DNA from: Sphingomonas sp. HF-S4
GTDB taxonomy: Bacteria; Pseudomonadota; Alphaproteobacteria; Sphingomonadales; Sphingomonadaceae
Direction: 5' to 3'
Length of the DNA stretch: 64,000 nucleotides
Assembly (NCBI RefSeq): GCF_032911445.1
Contig: NZ_JAWJEJ010000001.1
Coordinates: 744,001 to 808,000, forward strand
The translations under genes were made by a program, and so were the position numbers. The notes under the pieces were generated by a model that saw only the letters and a program-made list of their open reading frames with translations, was not told the DNA's origin and did no database searches. Shown here piece by piece: positions 49,165-58,786 of this stretch (positions within the stretch are counted from its first letter, which is position 1; every line of letters begins with the position of its first letter).

Positions 49165-49857
49165 TCAGGAGTTGGCGTAGGTCTGAAGCGTGACCTGCAC
49201 GGTATTGCCGACGGCGACCAGCGCCAGCGTGATGATCGCAATCACCAGCGCCAGCCTGAACGTCCCCCGGGTCCGGTCCGGTCCCGTCAGATCATCGACC
49301 AGGCTCTTGATCCACAATCGAAAAAATAGCCGGGCCGACCCTAGCGTCTCGATACCATCCCCGGGTCGAAAGGAGATGGTCGCTTCCCTCAACGATCGGG
49401 CCGGCCACGGCGCCTCTGCTTTTGGCAGCGGCACATCCAAAATCGCCGAATCGGGGTCCGGATCAATGGCTGGCGATCGTATATATGATTTGGGGGGATG
49501 CCCTGCGTCCCACTCGGCGACCATCGAGGCCGCCTCGAAGCGCGAGACGTCACCCAGCCTGCGCCGCGCCTCGGTGATATGCTGCGCCACCGTGCCGGGG
49601 GAGATCTGGAGTTGCTGCGCGATGCACTTGAACGTGCCGTGCGAAGGCAGCAGCCGCAGGCAGGCGAGCTGCGCCGGGGTGAGCCGGGCGATCGGCGAAT
49701 CGGATTTGTCCGTCGCCTCCGGCGAATAGTCCGCGGCCAGTTCGTCGGCTTCGACTCGGGGCGAAACGGTGGTGGTCATCGGCGATCCGTTCGCGTCTCG
49801 CATCGCGCGCCCATGTGCATCGTACGACTCCTCGGCCCCTTCTTTATCTTTCTTCAT
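49165..49857 (-). CDS. LuxR-type DNA-binding protein with a C-terminal membrane helix
   Basis: 230 aa from this ATG; ATGs at 49803 and 49779 are equally possible because none has a clear ribosome site. The helix-turn-helix is at LTPAQLACLRLLPSHGTF and CIAQQLQISPGTVAQHITEARRRLG. A linker follows, and the last 35 residues contain one membrane helix (FRLALVIAIITLALVAVGNTV), so the DNA-binding part would be tethered to the inner membrane. No receiver or autoinducer domain. It is divergent from the TonB receptor at 50009, a common place for local regulators. Confidence 0.78.
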   Translation of the reverse strand: MKKDKEGAEESYDAHGRAMRDANGSPMTTTVSPRVEADELAADYSPEATDKSDSPIARLTPAQLACLRLLPSHGTFKCIAQQLQISPGTVAQHITEARRRLGDVSRFEAASMVAEWDAGHPPKSYIRSPAIDPDPDSAILDVPLPKAEAPWPARSLREATISFRPGDGIETLGSARLFFRLWIKSLVDDLTGPDRTRGTFRLALVIAIITLALVAVGNTVQVTLQTYANS

Positions 49858-50008
49858 ACCATGAGGAGGGACGCGATGAACCCGTAACCTACTGTGCGGG
49901 CGCGGTCCGTCACATCGCCGCCCGGCGTGTCCGCAGGTCTCGTGCCCGCCGCCCTTGCCAAATGCCCGCAACAGGCTGCAAGCGCCCGCCACCTTGAGGG
50001 AGACCGAA

Positions 50009-52267
50009 GTGAATCCGTCCGTTCGGCGCAGCCGCTCCGCGTTCGCAATTGCCGCTACGGCTTTCGTCGTTCCCGCCGCCCACGCGCAGGAAGCTGCGCC
50101 GGAGGTTCCCGGCGATATCGTGGTCACTGCCCAGCGCCGCGAGCAAAAGCTTCAGGAGGTTCCGGCCGCAGTCACCGCGCTCGTCGCGGCGGAGATCGAC
50201 GATGCCGACATCCGCAGCCTTGACCGGATCGGCGCCTATGTCCCCAATCTCTATCTGGCGCGCAATTTCGGCACCACGTCGGGTGCGCTGGTCTTCCTGC
50301 GTGGCGTGGGCGAGGGCGATTCGATCTTCACCAACGATCCGCCGGTCGGCGTCTATGTCGACGACGTGATCCTGCCGCGCGCGACCGGGGCGCTGCTCGA
50401 CCTGATCGATGTCGAGCGGCTCGAGGTACTGCGCGGGCCGCAGGGCACGCTTTACGGCCGCAACACCAGTGGCGGCGCGTTGAAAGTCGTCACCCGCCGG
50501 CCGAGTTTCGACCGCGTCGGCGGCGTCGCCGACCTCACGCTCGGCACCTATCGCCGAGTCGACGCGCGCGCGACGCTCAACCTGCCGCTGGCGAGCGATC
50601 TCGCAGTGCGCGTATCGGGCATCTCGCGCAACCAGCGCGGGTGGGGCCGTAACCTTACCGACAATGCGGTCGTCAATGGCCAGAGCCTGCACGGCGGGCG
50701 TATCGCCTTGCTGTGGGAGCCCAGCGCGACGCTGAGCATCTTCGCCACCGCCGACAAGAGCATCGAGCGCTCGACTCCGCGATTTCCCCAGCAATTTCTT
50801 GCCGATCCGGCCGCTCCGGGCCGTTTCACCAATGATTTCGCCACGCCTGGCGGCGATATCGACCATTTCCGCTCGGCCGACACCGATCCGCTCAACAAGA
50901 CCGACACCGGCGGCGCGATGCTCCGCGCCGATCTCGCGCTGGGTGGCGCCACGCTGTCGTCGATCACCGGCTATCGGTCGCTGCGCTCACGGATCGGGTT
51001 CGACCAGACCGCCAATGCCCCCGGCGTCGGCAGCAACGTCATTCTGCTGCAGGACCAAAAGCAGCACAGCATCAGTCAAGAGCTCCAGCTCGCCGGCAGC
51101 GCCTTTTCGGGCCGTGTCGACCTGCTCGCCGGGCTCTTCTATTTCAACGAGCACAACGCGCAGCTTACCGCGGTGAGCTTCGCCAGCCCGGCGGGTACCT
51201 CGGGACGGTTCGTCACCGACGACTTCTTCGTCGCGCCCTCGCGCGGCGCCTCGCCCACCGGCAATTGGTCGCCCTATCGTCCGATGCTCGATACCGACAG
51301 CGTCTCGGCCTTCGCCTCGGCGACTGCCCGGATCGGCGCGCACGCCAGCGTCACCGCCGGTCTGCGCTACACCGACGAGCGCAAGCGCTACGACGTCCGC
51401 TTCCTCACCACGCCCGATACGGTGCTGGTGCTGCCCGACGGGCGCCGCGCCGAGCGACTGTTGTCCAAGCGCTGGAACGATCTGTCGCCGCGGCTCGCTG
51501 CCGATTACCGGCTCGAAGGGCAGGGGTGGCAGGCGCTGGTCTATGCCTCGGCGGCCAAGGGCTTCCGCAGCGGCAGCTTCGACGGGCGCGCGCGTAACAT
51601 CGATTTCGTCCTCAATCGCCAAGGCGCGATCGCCCCCGAAAGCGTGTGGAGCTACGAAGGCGGGATCAAGTCCGACTGGTGGGGTCGGCGCCTGACGATC
51701 AACCTCGCCTATTTCGTCAACGACTATACCGATATCGCCTTCTCGGCGGCGCGCGCCAATTCCTCGCCTCCCGAGATCTTCCGCCAGAATGTCGGCGATG
51801 CGCGAATCCAGGGGCTCGAGGCCGAGTGGAGCCTCCGGCCGCTCAGCGGTATCGAGGTCGGCGGCTGGGTCGCCACGCTCGACGATCGGTTCACGCGATT
51901 GAAGTCGAGCCCGGGCTGCACGGCATTCGTACGCGACGAACGCAACCTGGACCTCCGCTTCACCCCCGCTTTCCGCTATCAGCTCCGCGGGCGGCTTGAG
52001 CAGCGCATGGGGCAGGGGCGGCTGCACCTCGGCGGCGATGTCAGCGGCGCCTCGTCCTACAACATCGCGCTGTGCAACGAGCCGCAGCACCGCGTGACCG
52101 ACGCGACGATGGCGAACGCCCAGATCGGCTACGACCTGGACGATTGGTCGTTCACGCTTTCCGCGACCAACCTCACCGACAATCGCTTCAACACCGGCAG
52201 CGTCGGAACGATCGGTTATCCGATGGAGCCCCGCCAGGTGCAGTTCGCGGTACGCCGGCGGTTCTAG
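50009..52267 (+). CDS. TonB-dependent receptor, 752 aa
   Basis: Outer-membrane active transporter. The GTG start follows GAGGGAGA and gives a signal peptide (MNPSVRRSRSAFAIAATAFV, cleaved after AHAQ). TonB-box region GDIVVTAQRREQKLQEVP; plug with LRGVGEGD, VGVYVDDVILPRATG, RLEVLRGPQGTLYGRNTSGGALKVVTRRP; barrel to the terminal QVQFAVRRRF... ending in Phe. The plug is the type common in sphingomonad receptors next to catabolic enzymes. Ligand unknown. The small gene on the other strand overlaps its last codons. Confidence 0.95.
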   Translation: MNPSVRRSRSAFAIAATAFVVPAAHAQEAAPEVPGDIVVTAQRREQKLQEVPAAVTALVAAEIDDADIRSLDRIGAYVPNLYLARNFGTTSGALVFLRGVGEGDSIFTNDPPVGVYVDDVILPRATGALLDLIDVERLEVLRGPQGTLYGRNTSGGALKVVTRRPSFDRVGGVADLTLGTYRRVDARATLNLPLASDLAVRVSGISRNQRGWGRNLTDNAVVNGQSLHGGRIALLWEPSATLSIFATADKSIERSTPRFPQQFLADPAAPGRFTNDFATPGGDIDHFRSADTDPLNKTDTGGAMLRADLALGGATLSSITGYRSLRSRIGFDQTANAPGVGSNVILLQDQKQHSISQELQLAGSAFSGRVDLLAGLFYFNEHNAQLTAVSFASPAGTSGRFVTDDFFVAPSRGASPTGNWSPYRPMLDTDSVSAFASATARIGAHASVTAGLRYTDERKRYDVRFLTTPDTVLVLPDGRRAERLLSKRWNDLSPRLAADYRLEGQGWQALVYASAAKGFRSGSFDGRARNIDFVLNRQGAIAPESVWSYEGGIKSDWWGRRLTINLAYFVNDYTDIAFSAARANSSPPEIFRQNVGDARIQGLEAEWSLRPLSGIEVGGWVATLDDRFTRLKSSPGCTAFVRDERNLDLRFTPAFRYQLRGRLEQRMGQGRLHLGGDVSGASSYNIALCNEPQHRVTDATMANAQIGYDLDDWSFTLSATNLTDNRFNTGSVGTIGYPMEPRQVQFAVRRRF

Positions 52268-52491
52268 CCCTTCGGGGTTTCCCCACTCAGCGCAGCTTGC
52301 GCAGCCTTGAGGGTCAGGCGCCGGTCGGAGCTGTCGGCAGTTAGGTCGCCCCAGGCGAAGGCGGAGCGGTCGCCCTGGATGTCGATCCAGATGTGATCGG
52401 CGACGCGGTGGAGTTCATCGATGCTCGGGGACCTGCCCTCGGCGATGCACTCGATCACCTCGGGTGCGATCGTCGGTAGCCGTAGCGTCAT
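52264..52491 (-). CDS. Small protein of unknown function
   Basis: 75 aa, not recognised. GGGAG lies 8 bases before the ATG, giving MTLRLPTIAPEVIECIAEGR. Acidic, soluble, with a WIDIQGDRSAFAWGDL strand region. Its stop overlaps that of the convergent TonB receptor. It starts 152 bases from the divergent propeller-amidohydrolase gene. Confidence 0.6.
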   Translation of the reverse strand: MTLRLPTIAPEVIECIAEGRSPSIDELHRVADHIWIDIQGDRSAFAWGDLTADSSDRRLTLKAAQAALSGETPKG

Positions 52492-52643
52492 TTCCCTCAC
52501 TCCCTTGCCCGGAAGGTAGGAACGATCCGGCGCGGCGAAAGGCCCGGAACCTGCCGGATGCGACGAACCGCTCGTCGCTCGCGGGCGGATTGCGCCGCGG
52601 CGCTTCCCCGCCGATACTGCGGCTATTCGATAAAGGGGATATC

Positions 52644-55600
52644 ATGAAGCCTTACGCGGTCGCGCTCGTCTCGCTCCTGGCCCTCGCCGCTCACCAGGCG
52701 GCGGCGCAGGTGGCGCCGCCCAGCCAGCAGAAGCCGGTGCAGGAGACCCAGGCCCCTGAGGACCAAATCGTCCGCCCGGCCGAGCAGCAGGCGCCCCGGC
52801 CCGCGCCCGTCGGCGCGCCGGCACCGGCCGCAGCGCCGGCCAAAGACGACAAGCCCGCTAAATGGGACGTCAACGCGCCCGTCGGCGCGGTCATCCGCCA
52901 GGTGCCGATCCGCACTTCAGAGGGGAGCTGGATCGATCTCGACGTCAGCCCAGACGGGCAGACGATTGCCTTCGCGCTGCTCGGCGACATCTACACGATG
53001 CCGATCGCGGGCGGCACGCCGACGCGGATCGCCGAGGGGCTTGCCTGGGAGGTCCAGCCGCGCTTCTCGCCCGATGGGCGCCGTATCGCCTTCACGTCGG
53101 ACCGCGGCGGCGGCGACAATATCTGGGTGATGAATCGCGATGGCGGCGACAAGCGCCAAGTCACCAAGGAGGAGTTCCGCCTGCTCAACCAGCCGAGCTG
53201 GAGTCCCGATGGCCGCTACATCGCCGCCAAGAAGCATTTCACCACCGGCCGCTCGCTCGGCACCGGCGAGGTGTGGCTATACCACGTCTCGGGTGGCGGC
53301 GGGGTGATGCTGGTCAAGCGCCCCAACGAGACGCACCAAAAGGAGCTCGGCGAGCCGATCTACGCGCGTGACGGCAAGTCGATCTTCTTCACGCGCAATG
53401 TCACGCCGGGCCCGATCTTCGAATATGCCCAGGATTCGAACACCGGGCTGTTCGACATCGAGCGCTACGACCTCGACACCGGCGAGACCAGCAAGGCGGT
53501 GACGGGGGCAGGCGGATCGGTGCGCCCGACGCCCTCGCCCGACGGCAGGAAGATCGCCTTCGTCCGCCGCGAGGCGACGCGCTCCAAGCTCTACGTCAAG
53601 GATCTAGCCTCGGGCGAGGAGCGCAAGATCTACGGCGATCTCGACCAGGACGTGCAGGAGACCTGGGCGGTCACTGGCGTCTATCCGAACATGGCCTGGA
53701 CACCCGACGGCAAGTCGCTGCTGTTCTGGGCCAAGGGCAAGATCCGCCGCATCGACGCCGATGGATCGAACGCGCGCGAGATCCCCTTCGCGATCGACGA
53801 CACGCGCGGGGTGATCGATGCGCCGCACCCGCAGATCGCCGTCGCGCCCGATCGCTTCACGACGACGATGCCGCGCTTCGCCGCGGTATCCCCCGCCGGC
53901 GATCGCGTGGTGTTCGAAAGTCTCGGCAAGCTCTGGATCAAGCCGGCGGGCGGCGGCGCCGCCAAGCGCCTCACCACCGACGGCGACGGCTTCGAGCTGT
54001 TCCCGAGCTGGTCGCGCGACGGGCGCAGCGTGGTCTTCGTTGGCTGGACCGATGCCGGGCTCGGCCGCATCCGCACCGTGGCGGCGAGCGGCGGCGCCGC
54101 GCGCGACGTCACCAGCCAGCCCGGCCATTATGCCCGCCCGCGCTTCTCGCCCGACGGCAAGATGATCGTGTTCGAGCGTGTTTCGGCGGGCGGGCTCACC
54201 AGTCCCAATTGGTCGCAGGACCCCGGCGTGTACCGCGTCGCCAGCTCGGGCGGCGAGACGGTCCGCGTCGCCAAGGGCATGGCCGCACCACAGTTCGGCA
54301 CGTCCAGTGATCGCATCTACATGATCGGCGAGGGCGAGAAGGGCGCGCGCGAGCTGGTCAGCACCGATCTGCGCGGCCAGGACAAGCGCGTCCACGCCAG
54401 CGGCGAGCTGGTCACCGATTACGTCGTCTCGCCCACCGGCGAATATGTCGCCTTCCGCCAGAACTACGCCGCCTTCGTCGCCCCCCTGATGCCGGGCAAC
54501 CAGTCGGTCGCGCTGGCGAGCGACGCCAAGGCGATGCCGGTCACGCGGGTGAGCGCGGGCGGTGCGGACTATATCCATTGGTCGAATGACGGCACCCGGC
54601 TCCACTGGAGCCTCGGCCCGACGCTCTACACCGCCGATACCGCGCAGTTCTTCGCCGGCGCGCCGCGCGGGGAGGACGCGCCCAAGTTCGTGCCCCCCGC
54701 CAGCGGCGTCTCGCTCGCCCGCGAAGTCACCGCCGCCAAGCCGAGCGGCACGGTGGCGCTCACCGGCGCGCGCCTGGTGACGATGGCGGGTGCCGATGGA
54801 GGAATCATCGACGACGGCGTGGTGGTGATCCGCGGCGACCGCATCGTCGCGGTCGGCCCGCGCGCCTCGACGCCGATCCCTGCCGGCGCGAAGCAGGTCG
54901 ATGTCGCCGGCAAGACGATCATTCCCGGGCTGGTCGACGCCCATGCCCACGGTCCCGCGGGCAGCGACGAGCTGATCCCGCAGAGCAACTGGTCGATGCA
55001 CCAGAACCTCGCGCTCGGCACCACGACGATCCACGACCCGTCGAACCGGTCGAGCGAGATCTTCGCCGCGTCCGAGATGCAGCGCGCCGGGCTGATCCTC
55101 GGCCCCCGCATCTTCTCGACCGGCGAGATCGTCTACGGCGCCAAGGCCGCCGACGTGTACGCGCAGATCGACAGCCTCGACGATGCGCTCGCGCATGTCC
55201 GTCGCCTCAAGGCGCAGGGCGCGCACAGCGTCAAGAACTACAACCAGCCGCGCCGCGAACAGCGCCAGCAGGTGGTCGAGGCAGCCCGGCGCGAGAACAT
55301 GCAGGTCGTCGCCGAGGGCGGATCGCTGTTCGGGATGGACATGACGATCGTCGCCGACGGCAATTCGACGCTCGAGCACAACGTCCCGCTCGAGACCTTC
55401 TACGACGACGTGCTCCAGTTCTTCTCGGCGACCAGGACCAACTACACGCCGACGCTGGTGGTGACCTATGGCGGCCTCGCCGGCGATCCCTATTGGCGCC
55501 AGGCGACCGACGTCTACGCGCATCCGCTGCTGCGCGCGTATACCCCGCCCGCGACGTTGCTCGCCGACAATGCCCGCCGCATCAAGGCGCCCGAGGACAA

Positions 55601-55997
55601 TTTCGTCGACGACGACAATGCCCGCGAGGCCAACAAGCTCGCCAAGCGCGGCGTGCTCGTCTCGATCGGCGCACACGGCCAGCAGGCCGGCATCGGCGCG
55701 CATTGGGAGCTATGGTCGTTTGTCCGCGGCGGGATGACGCCGGTGGAGGCGCTCCGGGCGGGCACGATCGCCTCGGCCCAGTCGCTCGGCATGGCGCGCG
55801 ACATCGGCTCGCTCGAACCGGGCAAGCTCGCCGATCTGGTGGTGCTCGACGCCGATCCGACGGCCGATATCCGCAACAGCGACAAGGTGTCGCGCGTGAT
55901 GCTCGGCGGCCGGCTCTATGACGCGGCGACGCTCGACGAAGTTGCGACGGGCGATGCCAAGCGGGGCGCGTATTGGTGGGAAACCGCAGGCCGTTGA
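52644..55997 (+). CDS. Exported TolB-propeller/amidohydrolase fusion protein
   Basis: 1117 aa. AAAGGGGATATC precedes the ATG; the N-terminus (MKPYAVALVSLLALAAHQAA, AAQ) is a signal peptide, followed by a Pro/Ala-rich linker (residues about 25-70). Residues about 90-690 contain TolB/WD40-like beta-propeller blades with repeated FSPDGRRIAF, WSPDGRYIA and SPDGRKIAFVR units. Residues about 700-1110 are an amidohydrolase: TGARLVTMAGADGGIIDDG, PGLVDAHAHGP (metal HxH), HNVPLETFYDDVLQFF, SIGAHGQQAGIGAHWELW, and SLEPGKLADLVVLDADPTADIR. Such fusions are annotated as amidohydrolases with propellers in several phyla; substrate unknown, perhaps peptides. It is followed by the DUF885 gene 17 bases away. 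Confidence 0.92.
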   Translation: MKPYAVALVSLLALAAHQAAAQVAPPSQQKPVQETQAPEDQIVRPAEQQAPRPAPVGAPAPAAAPAKDDKPAKWDVNAPVGAVIRQVPIRTSEGSWIDLDVSPDGQTIAFALLGDIYTMPIAGGTPTRIAEGLAWEVQPRFSPDGRRIAFTSDRGGGDNIWVMNRDGGDKRQVTKEEFRLLNQPSWSPDGRYIAAKKHFTTGRSLGTGEVWLYHVSGGGGVMLVKRPNETHQKELGEPIYARDGKSIFFTRNVTPGPIFEYAQDSNTGLFDIERYDLDTGETSKAVTGAGGSVRPTPSPDGRKIAFVRREATRSKLYVKDLASGEERKIYGDLDQDVQETWAVTGVYPNMAWTPDGKSLLFWAKGKIRRIDADGSNAREIPFAIDDTRGVIDAPHPQIAVAPDRFTTTMPRFAAVSPAGDRVVFESLGKLWIKPAGGGAAKRLTTDGDGFELFPSWSRDGRSVVFVGWTDAGLGRIRTVAASGGAARDVTSQPGHYARPRFSPDGKMIVFERVSAGGLTSPNWSQDPGVYRVASSGGETVRVAKGMAAPQFGTSSDRIYMIGEGEKGARELVSTDLRGQDKRVHASGELVTDYVVSPTGEYVAFRQNYAAFVAPLMPGNQSVALASDAKAMPVTRVSAGGADYIHWSNDGTRLHWSLGPTLYTADTAQFFAGAPRGEDAPKFVPPASGVSLAREVTAAKPSGTVALTGARLVTMAGADGGIIDDGVVVIRGDRIVAVGPRASTPIPAGAKQVDVAGKTIIPGLVDAHAHGPAGSDELIPQSNWSMHQNLALGTTTIHDPSNRSSEIFAASEMQRAGLILGPRIFSTGEIVYGAKAADVYAQIDSLDDALAHVRRLKAQGAHSVKNYNQPRREQRQQVVEAARRENMQVVAEGGSLFGMDMTIVADGNSTLEHNVPLETFYDDVLQFFSATRTNYTPTLVVTYGGLAGDPYWRQATDVYAHPLLRAYTPPATLLADNARRIKAPEDNFVDDDNAREANKLAKRGVLVSIGAHGQQAGIGAHWELWSFVRGGMTPVEALRAGTIASAQSLGMARDIGSLEPGKLADLVVLDADPTADIRNSDKVSRVMLGGRLYDAATLDEVATGDAKRGAYWWETAGR

Positions 55998-56014
55998 GGC
56001 CGGAGGAGCACAAG

Positions 56015-57826
56015 ATGGACCGTCGTCAATTCCTCGCCGGAGCCAGCGCGGCGTCGCTTGCCGCTGCATGGCCCGCCGCCGCGGCGCCGCGCAGCCAGGC
56101 CGTGGCCGACAAGAAGCTTTCGGCGCTGCTCGACCGCTTCTTCTACGATCGGCTGGCCGACTCTCCGGAGGCGGCTACGCAGCTCGGGCTCGACACCGGC
56201 GGGCGGGCGGGGCTGCGGGCGAAGCTCAGCGACAATTCGGCGGCGGGTTTCGCCAGGGCGACCGCGCGATCGAAGCGCGAGCTTGCCGAGCTGCGCGCGA
56301 TTGCCCCCGCCGGGCTGTCGCCCGCGGCGAAGCTCGACCAGGAAGTCGTCGCCTACCAGCTCGAACGCAATATCGCCGCAGCAGCGCGCTTTCGATATGG
56401 TACCAACAGCGATGGTTTCTCGCCCTATGTGCTGAGCCAGCTGGGCGGCGCCTATCGCGACATACCGGACTTTCTCGATTCGCAGCATCGCGTCGAAAAC
56501 GCCGCCGATGCCGACGCCTATCTGGCGCGGCTCGAAGCGTTTCCGAAGGCGATCGACAACGACACCACCCGCCAGCGCGCCGATGCGGCGCGCGGCGTGT
56601 TCGCCCCCGACTATATCCTCGATACCACGCTCAAGCAGATCGCCGCGATGCGCGACCAGCCGGCCGGCGAGACGGTGATGGTCGACGCGCTCAAGGCCAA
56701 GCTCGCCGCCGCCAGGCTGCCCGCCGACCGAGTCGCCAAGGCCGAGTGCATCGTCGCCGAGCGCATTTTCCCCGCGATCGACCGCCAGCGCGCGCTCGTC
56801 ACCGGGCTGCGCGCCAATGCGACGCACGACGCCGGCGTATGGCGCCTGCCCGATGGCGACGCTTATTACAGCGCGGCTGCGCAGGCCGCGACCACCACCA
56901 GCCTGACGGGCGCCGAGATCCACCAGCTCGGGCTCGACCAGGTCGCCGAGATCGGCGCGCGGATCGACACGATCCTCAAGGCGCAGGGCATGGCGCAGGG
57001 GAGCGTCGGTGAGCGGTTGGTCGCGCTCAACAAGCGCCCGGACCAGCTCTTCCCCAACGCCGATCCCGGCCGCGAAGCGCTGCTCGAAGCGCTGCGAGCG
57101 CAGGTCGTCGCAATGCAGAAGCGCCTCGGCGAGCAGTTCCGATCGCTGCCCAAGGCGCCGGTCGAGGTCCGCCGCGTGCCCGAGTCGATCCAGGCCGGCT
57201 CGCCGGGCGGCTACTACCAGAACGCCTCGCTCGATGGCTCGCGGCCGGCGATCTACTTCATCAATTTGCGCGACACCTTCGATCGACCCAAGTTCGGCCT
57301 CGCGACGCTGACCCACCACGAGGCGGTCCCCGGGCACCACCTCCAGGTCACGCTCGCGCTCGAATCGCCGAACATCCCGCTGATCCGCCGCCGCGCCGAC
57401 TTCAACGCCTATACCGAGGGCTGGGCGCTCTATTCGGAGCAATTGGCCGAAGAGATGGGGATGTTCGACGGCGATCCGCTCGGCCAGGTTGGCTATCTCC
57501 AGTCGCTGTTGTTCCGTGCGACGCGGCTGGTGGTTGACTCGGGGCTGCACCACAAGCGCTGGTCGCGCGAGAAGGCGACCGATTACTTCATCGCCACCAC
57601 CGGCATCGCGCGCGGCCGCAGCCAGAACGAGATCGACCGCTACACCGTCTGGCCGGGCCAGGCGTGCAGCTACAAGATCGGGCATACGATGTGGGTGCGG
57701 CTGCGCGATCAGGTGAAGGCCAGGCAGGGCGCGGCCTTCGATCCGCGCGCTTTCCATGACGTGTTGCTCGATGGCGCGATGCCGCTGACCGTGCTCGAGC
57801 GCGTGGTCGACGCGCGGACCGCATAG
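56015..57826 (+). CDS. DUF885-family putative metallohydrolase with Tat signal
   Basis: 603 aa. GGAGGAG precedes the ATG. The N-terminus MDRRQFLAGASAASLAAAWP carries the twin-arginine motif and hydrophobic stretch of a Tat signal. Family marks: RFFYDRLADSPEAATQLGLDTG, then TLTHHEAVPGHHLQV (HE-xx-GHH zinc motif), NAYTEGWALYSEQLAEEMG with the third ligand Glu, and TGIARGRSQNEIDRYTVWPGQACSYKIG. DUF885 proteins are probable peptidases or hydrolases; few are characterised. It probably shares a transcript with the propeller protein. The stop overlaps the start of a long inverted repeat. Confidence 0.92.
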   Translation: MDRRQFLAGASAASLAAAWPAAAAPRSQAVADKKLSALLDRFFYDRLADSPEAATQLGLDTGGRAGLRAKLSDNSAAGFARATARSKRELAELRAIAPAGLSPAAKLDQEVVAYQLERNIAAAARFRYGTNSDGFSPYVLSQLGGAYRDIPDFLDSQHRVENAADADAYLARLEAFPKAIDNDTTRQRADAARGVFAPDYILDTTLKQIAAMRDQPAGETVMVDALKAKLAAARLPADRVAKAECIVAERIFPAIDRQRALVTGLRANATHDAGVWRLPDGDAYYSAAAQAATTTSLTGAEIHQLGLDQVAEIGARIDTILKAQGMAQGSVGERLVALNKRPDQLFPNADPGREALLEALRAQVVAMQKRLGEQFRSLPKAPVEVRRVPESIQAGSPGGYYQNASLDGSRPAIYFINLRDTFDRPKFGLATLTHHEAVPGHHLQVTLALESPNIPLIRRRADFNAYTEGWALYSEQLAEEMGMFDGDPLGQVGYLQSLLFRATRLVVDSGLHHKRWSREKATDYFIATTGIARGRSQNEIDRYTVWPGQACSYKIGHTMWVRLRDQVKARQGAAFDPRAFHDVLLDGAMPLTVLERVVDARTA

Positions 57827-58028
57827 GGCGTATCGCCATTCAGCAAGTACTACGACGGCAGATCCCCCCGGAGGGGGAGGGGGACCGCGAAGCGGTGGAG
57901 GGGTAGTCTCCACAAGCGACATCGCCCGTGGAGACTACCCCTACGTCAGCCTACGGCTGCCACCTCCCCCTCCCGGGGGAGGATTTGAATGCTCGATCAA
58001 CTTCAAGGCTTGAATGTCGATACGCCCT
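57825..58028. repeat. 204-bp long inverted-repeat element, family B
   Basis: The outer arms, 57825-57842 (AGGGCGTATCGCCATTCA) and 58011-58028 (TGAATGTCGATACGCCCT), are complementary at 17 of 18 positions. A perfect inner stem pairs 57899-57913 (AGGGGTAGTCTCCAC) with 57928-57942, with a 14-nt loop. G+C-rich arms between them pair partly (CCCCCGGAGGGGGAGG with CCTCCCCCTCCCGGGGGAGG). It lies directly after the DUF885 stop and may be a small mobile remnant or a terminator. No open frame is inside. Confidence 0.85.
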
Positions 58029-58156
58029 GGGTGCCCGTCAAAGCGATGGAGCGGGCGTGTGTTCCGCGATATGCTCGCGCCACGGCTGCCTAATTCTGCC
58101 GGGGTATTGAACCGGCGGGCCGCGCTGCACGTTGACCGGCAGGACGGGAGGACGAG

Positions 58157-58786
58157 ATGAGCGAAGACAATGGCGTTACGCGACGCGGCGTGCTGGTGGG
58201 CGGGGGCAGCTCGATCGCGATCGCGGCGGTTCCGCCCGTGCGCGCGCAAACCCCTTTGCCGGAGGCGAACCCCACTGCCATGAAAGTCGCGATGACGGTC
58301 AACGGTGCGAGGCGCGAGCTGGAGGTCGATACCCGCACGACCCTGCTCGACGCGCTGCGCGAGCATCTCCATCTCACCGGCACCAAGAAGGGCTGCGATC
58401 ACGGCCAGTGCGGCGCATGCACGGTGATCGTCGACGGGCGTCGGATCAATTCGTGCCTCAGCCTCGCGGTGATGCACGAAGGCGACAAGATCACCACGAT
58501 CGAGGGCCTTGGCACCCCCGAGAAGATGCACCCGATGCAGAAGGCATTCGTCGTCCATGACGGCTATCAATGCGGCTATTGCACGCCGGGGCAGGTGTGC
58601 TCGGCGGTGGCGGTGCTCGACGAGATCAAGGCCGGCATCCCCAGCCATGTCAGCGCCGACCTCAACGCCAAGCCCCGCGTGACGGGGGCTGAACTGCGCG
58701 AGCGGATGAGCGGCAACATCTGCCGCTGCGGGGCCTATTCGAACATCGTCGATGCGATCACCGAAGTTGCGGGGAAACGCGCATGA
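58157..58786 (+). CDS. paoA: PaoA-like [2Fe-2S] subunit of a periplasmic molybdenum aldehyde oxidoreductase
   Basis: 209 aa. GGGAGGACGAG precedes the ATG. The N-terminus has [18 protein letters not shown], a Tat-type signal, so the complex is exported folded. Two [2Fe-2S] sites: [16 protein letters not shown] with the later Cys in INSCLS, and [10 protein letters not shown] with [10 protein letters not shown]. In E. coli PaoABC oxidises aromatic and other aldehydes in the periplasm. Overlaps paoB by ATGA. Confidence 0.93.
   Translation: MSEDNGVTRRGVLVGGGSSIAIAAVPPVRAQTPLPEANPTAMKVAMTVNGARRELEVDTRTTLLDALREHLHLTGTKKGCDHGQCGACTVIVDGRRINSCLSLAVMHEGDKITTIEGLGTPEKMHPMQKAFVVHDGYQCGYCTPGQVCSAVAVLDEIKAGIPSHVSADLNAKPRVTGAELRERMSGNICRCGAYSNIVDAITEVAGKRA

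Noticed and set aside
53604..55703. 699-codon minus-strand frame opposite the propeller-amidohydrolase gene
   Set aside because: Same cause: lack of stops in G+C-rich antisense.
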